In this document: in pieces, positions 1-10,870 of the stretch | How the letters are laid out: each line of letters begins with the position of its first letter | Numbering within the stretch: position 1 is the stretch's first letter | Origin: Utricularia gibba | Taxonomy: Eukaryota; Streptophyta; Magnoliopsida; Lamiales; Lentibulariaceae | Assembly (NCBI GenBank): GCA_002189035.1 | Contig: NEEC01000285.1 | Coordinates: 1-43,721, forward strand | DNA length: 43,721 nucleotides | Reading direction: 5' to 3' | Translations under genes and position numbers: made by a program | Notes under the pieces: model-generated | Seen by the model: only the letters and a program-made list of their open reading frames with translations | Database searches by the model: none | Told to the model about the DNA's origin: nothing

Positions 1-19
1 TAATATAAGGAAATTATTC

Positions 20-1721
20 GAGCTCTGATATTTGTCGGACGACGAAGCTTCAAAAAAGGAAGATGACCGCCCTGGAATGAGCTTCGAAACGGTGTGTCGT
101 GCGCAACGTGGCTCATCACGGTATTCAAGAATATCGAGAAAATACGGAATGGTGCACGAGGCCTGCATCAGGTGTGGGTTGGAACACAACCGTGGCATTG
201 TAAGGGATCGCCTCTAAAACGAAAATTTCACACCTTCCAATGAAATCCATATGTTTTGAAAGCGAGAAATCCCATTCGCGTCGAATCGGAAGTCCGAGGT
301 CGCATCATCGCGAACGTCGTGGCCACTTTTTGGCACAATTGAAGGTAATATAAGGCAATAATTCGAGCTCTGATATTGTCGACGAAAGCTTCCAAAACGG
401 AAGATGACCGCCCTAAATGAGCTTTGAAACGTGTGTCGTACGCAACGTGGCTCATCACGGTTTCAAGATATCGATAAAATACGGAATGGTGCACGAGGCC
501 TGCATCAGGTGTGGGTTGGAACACAACCGTGCCATTGTAAGGGATCGCCTCAAAACAAAAATTTCACACCTTCCAATGAAATGCATATGTTTTGCAAGCG
601 AGAAATCACATTTGCGTCGAATTGGAAGCCCCGAGTCGCATCATCGCGAACGTCGTGGCCACTTTGTGGCACAATTGAAGGCTAATATAAGGCAATAATT
701 CGAGCTCTGATACATCGTCGGACGACGAAGCTTCAAAAACGGAAGATGACCGCCTGGAATGAGCTTCGAAACGGTGTGTCGTGCGCAACGCGGCTCATCA
801 CGGTTTCAAGATATCGACAAATACGGAATGGTGCACGAGGCCTTCATCAGGTGTGGGTTGGAACACACCGTGGCATTGTAAGGGATCGCCTCTAAAACGA
901 AAATTTCACACCTTCCAATGAAATCATATGTTTTGAAGCGAGAAACCCATTCGCGTCGAATCGGAAGTCCGAGTCGCATCATCGCGAACGTCGTGGCCAC
1001 TTTGTGGCACAATTGAAGGGTAATATAAGGCAATAATTCGAGCTCTGATATATTGTCGGACGACGAAGCTTCAAAAAAACGGAAGATGACCGCCCTGGAA
1101 TGAGCTTCGAAACGGTGTGTCGTGCGCAACGTGGCTCATCACGGTTTCAAGATATCGAGAAAATACGGAATGGTGCACGAGGCCTTCATCAGGTGTGGGT
1201 TGGAACACAACGTGGCATTGTAAGGGATCGCCTCAAAAACGAAAAATTTCACACCTTCCAATGAAATGCATATGTTTTGAAAGCGAGAAATCCATTCGCG
1301 TCGAATCGGAAGTCCGAGGTCGCATCATCGCGAACGTCGTGGCCACTTTGTGGCACAATTGAAGGCTAATATAAGGCAATAATTCGAGCTCTGATACATT
1401 GTCGGACACGAAGCTTCAAAACGGAAGATGACCGCCCTGGAATGAGCTTCGAAACGGTGTCGTGCGCAACGTGGCTCATCACGGTTTTCAAGATATCAAA
1501 AATACGGAATGGTGCACGAGGCCTGCATCAGGTGTGGGTTGGAACACAACCGTGGCATTGTAAGGGTTCGCCTCAAAAAAAAATTTCACACCTTCCAATG
1601 AAATCCATATGTCTTGAAGCGAGAAACCCATTCGCGTCGAATCGGAAGTCCGAGGTCGCATCATCGCGAACGTCGTGGCCACTTTGTGGCACAATTGAAG
1701 GCTAATATAAGGCAATAATTC
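20..1721. repeat. Left block: five mixed monomers
   Basis: Monomers start at 20, 365, 702, 1040 and 1386; positions 1-19 are the tail of a preceding unit. They do not alternate strictly between the two classes seen further right. The unit at 365 is class A-like (GATAAAATA, GCAAGCGAG, CATTTGCG, TTGGAAGCC), while its neighbours have GAAAGCG or GAAGCG with ATTCGCG and CGGAAGTCC. The unit at 20 has uncommon features shared with the unit at 29913: AAGGAAAT instead of AAGGCAAT just before the anchor, and GGTATTCAAG instead of GGTTTTCAAG. No gene or other element is visible. Confidence 0.9.
716..727. other. Representative conserved dyad CGTCGGACGACG
   Basis: CGTCG-GA-CGACG is a 5-bp inverted repeat with a two-base centre. 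It lies about 15 bases after GAGCTC and immediately before GAAGCTTC, itself an 8-bp palindrome. The pair recurs in most class B and central-domain monomers; class A often has TGTCGAACGACAAAG instead, which weakens the left arm. It is shown once here as an example. A DNA-binding role is possible but not shown. Confidence 0.6.
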
Positions 1722-4451
1722 GAGCTCTGATATATTGTCGACGACAAAGCTTCAAAACGGAAGATGACCGCCCTCGGAATGAGCTTCGAAACGGTGTGTC
1801 GTGTGACGTGGCTCATCACGGTTTTCAAGATATCGATAAAATACGGAATGGTGCACGAGGCCTGCATCAGGTGTGGGTTGGAACACAACCGTGGCATTGT
1901 AAGGGATCGCCTCAAAAACAAAAATTTCACACCTTCCAATGAAATGCATATGTTTGCAAGCGAGAAATCACATTTGCGTCGAATTGGAAGCCCCGAGTCG
2001 CATCATCGCGTACGTCGTGGCCACTTTGTGGCACAATTGAAGGCTAATATAAGGCAATAATTCGATCTCTGATACATCGTCGGACGACGAAGCTTCAAAA
2101 ACGGAAGATGACCGCTGGAATGAGCTTCGAAACGGTGTGTCGTGTGCAACAAGGCTCATCACGGTTTTCAAGATATTTACAAAATACGGAATGGTGCACG
2201 AGGCCTGCATCAGGTGTGGGTTGGAACACACCCGTGGCATTGTAAGGGTTCGCCTCTAAAACAAAATTTCATACCTTCCAATGAAATCCATATGTCTTGA
2301 AAGCGAGAAAACCCATTCGCGTCGAATCGGAAGTCCGAGGTCGCATCATCGCGAACGTCGTGGCCACTTTGTGGCACAATTGAAGGCTAATATAAGGCAA
2401 TAATTCGAGCTCTGATATATTGTCGAACGACAAAGCTTCAAAACGGAAGATGACCGCCTCGGAATGAGCTTCGAAACGGTGTGTCGTGCGAAACGTGGCT
2501 CATCACGGTTTTCAAGATATCGATAAAATACGGAATGGTGCACGAGGCCTGCATCAGGTGTGGGTTGGAACACAACCGTGGCATTGTAAGGGATCGCCTC
2601 AAAAACAAAAATTTCACACCTTCCAATGAAATGCATATGTTTTGCAAGCGAGAAATCACATTTGCGTCGAATCGGAAGCCCCGAGTCGCATCATCGCGAA
2701 CGTCGTGGCCACTTTGTGGCACAATTGAAGGCTAATATAAGGCAATAATTCGAGCTCTGATATATCGTCGGACGACGAAGCTTCAAAACGGAAGATGACC
2801 GCCTGGGAATGAGCTTCGAAACGGTGTGTCGTGTGCAACGGCTCATCACGGTTTTCAAGATATCGACAAAATACGGAATGGTGCACGAGGCCTGCATCAG
2901 GTGTGGGTTGGAACACACCGTGGCATTGTAAGGGTTCGCCTCTAAAACAAAAATTTCACACCTTCCAATGAAATCCATATGTTTGAAGCGAAAACCCATT
3001 CGCGTCGAATCGGAAGTCCGAGGTCGCATCATCGCGAACGTCGTGGCCACTTTGTGGCACAATTGAAGGCTAATATAAGGCAATAATTCGAGCTCTGATA
3101 TATTGTCGGACGACGAAGCTTCAAAAACGGAAGATGACCGCCTCGGAATGAGCTTCGAAACGGTGTGTCGTGCGCAACGTGGCTCATCACGGTTTTCAAG
3201 ATATCGATAAAAATACGGAATGGTGCACGAGGCCTGCATCAGGTGTGGGTTGGAACACAACCGTGGCATTGTAAGGGATCGCCTCAAAACAAAAAATTTC
3301 ACACCTTCCAATGAAATGCATATGTTTTGCAAGCGAGAAATCCATTTGCGTCGAATCGGAAGCCGAGTCGCATCATCGCGACGTCGTGGCCACTTTGTGG
3401 CACAATTGAAGGCTAATATAAGGCAATAATTCGAGCTCTGATACATCGTCGGACGACGAAGCTTCAAAAACGGAAGATGACCGCTCTGGAATGAGCTTCG
3501 AAACGGTGTGTCGTGTGCAACAAGGCTCATCACGGTTTTCAAGATATCAAAATACGGAATGGTGCACGAGGCCTGCATCAGGTGTGGGTTGGAACACACC
3601 GTGGCATTGTAAGGGTTCGCCTCTAAAAAAAAATTTCACACCTTCCAATGAAATCCATATGTTTGAAGCGAGAAATCCCATTCGCGTCGAATCGGAAGTC
3701 CGAGGTCGCATCATCGCGAACGTCGTGGCCACTTTGTGGCACAATTGAAGGCTAATATAAGGCAATAATTCGAGCTCTGATATATTGTCGAACGACGAAG
3801 CTTCAAAAACGGAAGATGACCGCCCTGGAATGAGCTTCGAAACGGTGTGTCGTGCGCAACGTGGCTCATCACGGTTTTCAAGATATCGAAAAAATACGGA
3901 ATGGTGCACGAGGCCTGCATCAGGTGTGGGTTGGAACACAACCGTGGCATTGTAAGGGATCGCCTCAAAAACAAAAATTTCACACCTTCCAATGAAATCA
4001 TATTTTGCAAGCGAGAAATCCATTTGCGTCGAATCGGAAGCCCCGAGTCGCATCATCGCGAACGTCGTGGCCACTTTGTGGCACAATTGAAGGCTAATAT
4101 AAGGCAATAATTCGAGCTCTGATACATCGTCGGACGACGAAGCTTCAAAAAACGGAAGATGACCGCCTGGAATGAGCTTCGAAACGGTGTGTCGTGTGCA
4201 ACAAGGCTCATCACGGTTTTCAAGATATCAAAAATACGGAATGGTGCACGAGGCCTGCATCAGGTGGGTTGGAACACAACCGTGGCATTGTAAGGGTTCG
4301 CCTCTAAAAAAAATTTCACACCTTCCAATGAAATCCATATGTTTGAAGCGAGAAATCCCATTCGCGTCGAATCGGAAGTCCGAGGTCGCATCATCGCGAA
4401 CGTCGTGGCCACTTTGTGGCACAATTGAAGGCTAATATAAGGCAATAATTC

Positions 4452-4782
4452 GAGCTCTGATATATTGTCGGACGACAAAGCTTCAAACGGAAGATGACCG
4501 CCTCGGAATGAGCTTCGAAACGGTGTGTCGTGTGCAACGTGGCTCATCACGGTTTTCAAGATATCGAAAATACGGAATGGTGCACGAGGCCTTCATCAGG
4601 TGTGGGTTGGAACACAACCGTGGCATTGTAAGGGATCGCCTCTAAACAAAAAATTTCACACCTTCCAATGAAATGCATATGTTTGAAAGCGAGAAATCCA
4701 TTCGCGTCGAATCGGAAGTCCGAGGTCGCATCATCGCGAACGTCGTGGCCAACAATTGAAGGCTAATATAAGGCAATAATTC
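4452..4782. repeat. 331-bp monomer with a 10-bp internal deletion
   Basis: At about 4750 the usual GGCCACTTTGTGGCACAATTG reads GGCCAACAATTG, so about 10 bases between the two similar GGCCAC and GGCACA words are missing. The short imperfect direct repeat offers a simple slippage or unequal-pairing route for the loss. The rest of the unit matches the array. Confidence 0.85.
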
Positions 4783-7700
4783 GAGCTCTGATACATCGTC
4801 GGACGACGAAGCTTCAAAAACGGAAGATGACCGCCTGGAATGAGCTTCGAAACGGTGTGTCGTGTGCAAACGGCTCATCACGGTTTTCAAGATATCGACA
4901 AAATACGGAATGGTGCACGAGGCCTGCATCAGGTGTGGGTTGGAACACACCGTGGCATTGTAAGGGATCGCCTCTAAAACAAAATTTCACACCTTCCAAT
5001 GAAATCCATATGTTTGAAGCGAGAAAACCCATTCGCGTCGAATCGGAAGTCCGAGGTCGCATCATCGCGAACGTCGTGGCCACTTTGTGGCACAATTGAA
5101 GGCTAATATAAGGCAATAATTCGAGCTCTGATATATTGTCGAACGACAAGCTTCAAAACGGAAGATGACCGCCTCGGAATGAGCTTCGAAACGGTGTGTC
5201 GTGCGCAACGTGGCTCATCACGGTTTTCAAGATATCGACAAAATACGGAATGGTGCACGAGGCCTGCATCAGGTGTGGGTTGGAACACAACCGTGGCATT
5301 GTAAGGGATCGCCTCAAAAACAAAAATTTCACACCTTCCAATGAAATGCATATGTTTTGCAAGCGAGAAATCACATTCGCGTCGAATCGGAAGTCCGAGT
5401 CGCATCATCGCGAACGTCGTGGCCACTTTGTGGCACAATTGAAGGGTAATATAAGGCAATAATTCGAGCTCTGATACATTGTCGGACGACGAAGCTTCAA
5501 AACGGAAGATGACCGCCTGGAATGAGCTTCGAAACGGTGTGTCGTGTGCAACGGCTCATCACGGTTTTCAAGATATCGACAAAATACGGAATGGTGCACG
5601 AGGCCTGCATCAGGTGTGGGTTGGAACACACCGTGGCATTGTAAGGGATCGCCTCAAAACAAAAATTTCACACCTTCCAATGAAATGCATATGTTTTGCA
5701 AGCGAGAAATCACATTCGCGTCGAATTGGAAGCCCCGAGTCGCATCATCGCGAACGTCGTGGCCACTTTGTGGCACAATTGAAGGCTAATATAAGGCAAT
5801 AATTCGAGCTCTGATACATCGTCGGACGACGAAGCTTCAAAAACGGAAGATGACCGCTCTGGAATGAGCTTCGAAACGGTGTGTCGTGTGCAACAAGGCT
5901 CATCACGGTTTTCAAGATATTTACAAAATACGGAATGGTGCACGAGGCCTGCATCAGGTGTGGGTTGGAACACACCGTGGCATTGTAAGGGTTCGCCTCT
6001 AAAACAAAAATTTCATACCTTCCAATGAAATCCATATGTCTTGAAGCGAGAAATCCATTCGCGTCGAATCGGAAGTCCGAGGTCGCATCATCGCGAACGT
6101 CGTGGCCACTTTGTGGCACAATTGAAGGCTAATATAAGGCAATAATTCGAGCTCTGATATATTGTCGAACGACAAAGCTTCAAAACGGAAGATGACCGCC
6201 TGGAATGAGCTTCGAAACGGTGTGTCGTGTGCAACGTGGCTCATCACGGTTTTCAAGATATCGATAAAATACGGAATGGTGCACGAGGCCTGCATCAGGT
6301 GTGGGTTGGAACACAACCGTGGCATTGTAAGGATCGCCTCAAAAAACAAAAATTTCACACCTTCCAATGAAATGCATATGTTTTGCAAGCGAGAAATCAC
6401 ATTTGCGTCGAATTGGAAGCCGAGTCGCATCATCGCGAACGTCGTGGCCACTTTGTGGCACAATTGAAGGCTAATATAAGGCAATAATTCGAGCTCTGAT
6501 ACATCGTCGGACGACGAAGCTTCAAAAACGGAAGATGACCGCTCTGGAATGAGCTTCGAAACGGTGTGTCGTGCAACAAGGCTCATCACGGTTTTCAAGA
6601 TATCAAAATACGGAATGGTGCACGAGGCCTGCATCAGGTGTGGGTTGGAACACAACCGTGGCATTGTAAGGGTTCGCCTCTAAAAAAAAAAATTTCACAC
6701 CTTCCAATGAAATCCATATGTTTTGAAAGCGAGAAATCATTCGCGTCGAATCGGAAGTCCGAGGTCGCATCATCGCGAACGTCGTGGCCACTTTGTGGCA
6801 CAATTGAAGGGTAATATAAGGCAATAATTCGAGCTCTGATATATTGTCGGACGACGAAGCTTCAAAACGGAAGATGACCGCCCTGGAATGAGCTTCGAAA
6901 CGGTGTGTCGTGTGAAACGTGGCTCATCACGGTTTTCAAGATATCGATAAAATACGGAATGGTGCACGAGGCCTGCATCAGGTGTGGGTTGGAACACAAC
7001 CGTGGCATTGTAAGGGATCGCCTCTAAAACAAAAATTTCACACCTTCCAATGAAATGCATATGTTTTGCAAGCGAGAAATCACATTTGCGTCGAATCGGA
7101 AGCCCCGAGTCGCATCATCGCGAACGTCGTGGCCACTTTGTGGCACAATTGAAGGCTAATATAAGGCAATAATTCGAGCTCTGATACATCGTCGGACGAC
7201 GAAGCTTCAAAACGGAAGATGACCGCTCTGGAATGAGCTTCGAAACGGTGTCGTGCAACAAGGCTCATCACGGTTTTCAAGATATCAAAATACGGAATGG
7301 TGCACGAGGCCTGCATCAGGTGTGGGTTGGAACACAACCGTGGCATTGTAAGGTTCGCCTCTAAAACAAAAATTTCATACCTTCCAATGAAATCCATATG
7401 TCTTGAATGCGAGAAAACCCATTCGCGTCGAATCGGAAGTCCGAGGTCGCATCATCGCGAACGTCGTGGCCACTTTGTGGCACAATTGAAGGCTAATATA
7501 AGGCAATAATTCGAGCTCTGATATATTGTCGAACGACAAAGCTTCAAAACGGAAGATGACCGCCTCGGAATGAGCTTCGAAACGGTGTGTCAAACGTGGC
7601 TCATCACGGTTTTCAAGATATCGATAAAAATACGGAATGGTGCACGAGGCCTGCATCAGGTGTGGGTTGGAACACAACCGTGCATTGTAAGGGATCGCCT

Positions 7701-9547
7701 CAAAACAAAAATTTCACACCTTCCAATGAAATCCATATGTTTGAAGCGAGAAATCCATTCGCGTCGAATCGGAAGTCCGAGTCGCATCATCGCGAACGTC
7801 GTGGCCACTTTGTGGCACAATTGAAGGCTAATATAAGGCAAATTTCGAGCTCTGATATATTGTCGAACGACGAAGCTTCAAACGGAAGATGACCGCCTCG
7901 GAATGAGCTTCGAAACGGTGTGTCGTGTGCAACAAGGCTCATCACGGTTTTCAAGATATTTACAAATACGGAATGGTGCACGAGGCCTGCATCAGGTGTG
8001 GGTTGGAACACAACCGTGGCATTGTAAGGGGCCTCAAAACAAAAATTTCACACCTTCCAATGAAATCCATATGTTGAAGCGAGAAAACCCATTCGCGTCG
8101 AATCGGAAGTCCGAGGTCGCATCATCGCGAACGTCGTGGCCACTTTGTGGCACAATTGAAGGCTAATATAAGGCAATAATTCGAGCTCTGATATATTGTC
8201 GAACGACAAGCTTCAAAACGGAAGATGACCGCCTCGGAATGAGCTTCGAAACGGTGTGTCGTGCGCAACGTGGCTCATCACGGTTTTCAAGATATCGACA
8301 AAATACGGAATGGTGCACGAGGCCTGCATCAGGTGTGGGTTGGAACACAACCGTGCATTGTAAGGGATCGCCTCAAAACAAAAATTTCACACCTTCCAAT
8401 GAAATGCATATGTTTTGCAAGCGAGAAATCACATTTGCGTCGAATTGGAAGCCCCGAGTCGCATCATCGCGAACGTCGTGGCCACTTTGTGGCACAATTG
8501 AAGGCTAATATAAGGCAATAATTCGAGCTCTGATACATCGTCGGACGACGAAGCTTCAAAAACGGAAGATGACCGCTCTGGAATGAGCTTCGAAACGGTG
8601 TGTCGTGTGCAACAAGGCTCATCACGGTTTTCAAGATATTTACAAAATACGGAATGGTGCACGAGGCCTGCATCAGGTGTGGGTTGGAACACACCGTGGC
8701 ATTGTAAGGGTTCGCCTCTAAAAAAAAATTTCATACCTTCCAATGAAATCCATATGTCTTGAAGCGAGAAAACCCATTCGCGTCGAATCGGAAGTCCGAG
8801 GTCGCATCATCGCGAACGTCGTGGCCACTTTGTGGCACAATTGAAGGGTAATATAAGGCAATAATTCGAGCTCTGATATATTGTCGGACGACGAAGCTTC
8901 AAAACGGAAGATGACCGCCTGAATGAGCTTTCGAAACGGTGTGTCGTGCAACGTGGCTCATCACGGTTTTCAAGATATCGATAAAATACGGAATGGTGCA
9001 CGAGGCCTGCATCAGGTGTGGGTTGGAACACAACCGTGGCATTGTAAGGGATCGCCTCAAAAACAAAAATTTCACACCTTCCAATGAAATGCATATGTTT
9101 TGCAAGCGAGAAATCACATTTGCGTCGAATCGGAAGCCCCGAGTCGCATCATCGCGACGTCGTGGCCACTTTGTGGCACAATTGAAGGCTAATATAAGGC
9201 AATAATTCGATCTCTGATACATCGTCGACGACGAAGCTTCAAAAACGGAAGATGACCGCTCTGGAATGAGCTTCGAAACGGTGTGTCGTGTGCAACGGCT
9301 CATCACGGTTTTCAAGATATCGACAAAATACGGAATGGTGCACGAGGCCTGCATCAGGTGTGGGTTGGAACACAACCGTGCATTGTAAGGGTTCGCCTCT
9401 AACAAAAATTTCATACCTTCCAATGAAATCCATATGTCTTGAAGCGAGAAAACCCATTCGCGTCGAATCGGAAGTCCGAGGTCGCATCATCGCGAACGTC
9501 GTGGCCACTTTGTGGCACAATTGAAGGCTAATATAAGGCAATAATTC

Positions 9548-9853
9548 GAGCTCTGATATATTGTCGAACGACAAGCTTCAAAACGGAAGATGAAATGAGC
9601 TTCGAAAAACGTGGCTCATCACGGTTTTCAAGATATCGATAAAAATACGGAATGGTGCACGAGGCCTGCATGTGGGTTGGAACACAACCGTGCATTGTAA
9701 GGGATCGCCTCAAAAACAAAATTTCACACCTTCCAATGAAATGCATATTTGAAGCGAGAAATCCATTTGCGTCGAATCGGAAGCCCGAGTCGCATCATCG
9801 CGAACGTCGTGGCCACTTTGGCACAATTGAAGGCTAATATAAGGCAATAATTC
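9548..9853. repeat. Short 306-bp monomer with several separate deletions
   Basis: This unit lacks several pieces in a small span. GATGACCGCCTCGGAATGAG is shortened to GATGAAATGAG near 9590. The CGGTGTGTCGTGCGC segment is missing, so TTCGAAAAACGTGG runs together near 9602-9614. CTGCATCAGGTGTGGG is reduced to CTGCATGTGGG near 9667. Smaller losses follow (CATATTTGAAGCG near 9745, CACTTTGGCAC near 9815). The flanking units have ordinary spacing, although the next is also short (332 bp). Confidence 0.85.
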
Positions 9854-10870
9854 GAGCTCTGATACATCGTCGGACGACGAAGCTTCAAAAACGGAAGATG
9901 ACCGCTCGGAATGAGCTTCGAAACGGTGTGTCGTGCAACGTGGCTCATCACGGTTTTCAAGATACAAAATACGGAATGGTGCACGAGGCCTGCATCAGGT
10001 GTGGGTTGGAACACACCGGCATTGTAAGGGTCGCCTCTAAAAAAAAATTTCACACCTTCCAATGAAATCCATATGTTTGAAGCGAGAAATCCCATTCGCG
10101 TCGAATCGGAAGTCCGAGGTCGCATCATCGCGAACGTCGTGGCCACTTTGTGGCACAATTGAAGGCTAATATAAGGCAATAATTCGAGCTCTGATATATT
10201 GTCGGACGACGAAGCTTCCAAAACGGAAGATGACCGCCCTGGAATGAGCTTCGAAACGGTGTGTCGTGTCGTGGCTCATCACGGTTTTCAAGATATCGAT
10301 AAAATACGGAATGGTGCACGAGGCCTGCATCAGGTGTGGGTTGGAACACAACCGTGCCATTGTAAGGGATCGCCTCAAAAACAAAATTTCACACCTTCCA
10401 ATGAAATGCATATGTTTTGCAAGCGAGAAATCACATTTGCGTCGAATTGGAAGCCCCGAGTCGCATCATCGCGAACGTCGTGGCCACTTTGTGGCACAAT
10501 TGAAGGCTAATATAAGGCAATAATTCGAGCTCTGATACATCGTCGGACGACGAAGCTTCAAAAACGGAAGATGACCGCTCTGGAATGAGCTTCGAAACGG
10601 TGTGTCGTGTGCAACAAGGCTCATCACGGTTTTCAAGATATTTACAAAATACGGAATGGTGCACGAGGCCTGCATCAGGTGTGGGTTGGAACACACCCGT
10701 GGCATTGTAAGGGTCGCCTCAAAAACAAAAATTTCACACCTTCCAATGAAATGCATGTGTTTTGCAAGCGAGAAATCCATTTGCGTCGAATCGGAAGCCC
10801 CGAGTCGCATCATCGCGAACGTCGTGGCCACTTTGTGGCACAATTGAAGGCTAATATAAGGCAATAATTC

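Larger units (their letters stand above)
1722..10870. repeat. Left dimeric higher-order repeat domain (~682-bp A/B unit)
   Basis: Monomers start at 1722, 2064, 2407, 2752, 3090, 3433, 3772, 4114, 4452, 4783, 5123, 5466, 5806, 6149, 6491, 6831, 7176, 7513, 7847, 8183, 8525, 8868, 9209, 9548, 9854, 10186 and 10527. Two linked-variant classes alternate. Class A has TATTGTCG after the anchor, often CGACAAAG, GATATCGATAAAAT, GGGATCGCCTCAAAAAC, GCATATGTTTTGCAAGCG, CACATTTGCG and GGAAGCCCCG. Class B has ACATCGTCGG, CCGCTCTGG, TGTGCAACAAGG, often GATATTTACAAAAT, GGGTTCGCCTCTAAAAC, TTTCATACC, CCATATGTCTTGAAGCG, ATTCGCG and GGAAGTCCGAGGTCGC. Dimer lengths such as 1722-2406, 2407-3089, 3090-3771, 6149-6830, 6831-7512 and 8183-8867 are all 682-685 bp. 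Phase slips by one monomer near 5466 and is blurred around 7513-8182. Confidence 0.85.

Noticed and set aside
1970-2010. CENP-B box in the GAATTGGAAGCCCCGAG region
   Set aside because: I tested the essential pattern TTCG-N4-A-N2-CGGG on both strands around CCCCGAGTCGC; the spacing to a CGAA or TTCG word does not fit.
2691-3599. Long minus-strand open frame (302 codons) as a protein-coding gene
   Set aside because: It passes through successive satellite monomers in different frames, repeats the same peptides in register with the 341-bp unit, and the equivalent frame is broken by indels in nearly all other copies. No known domain is visible.
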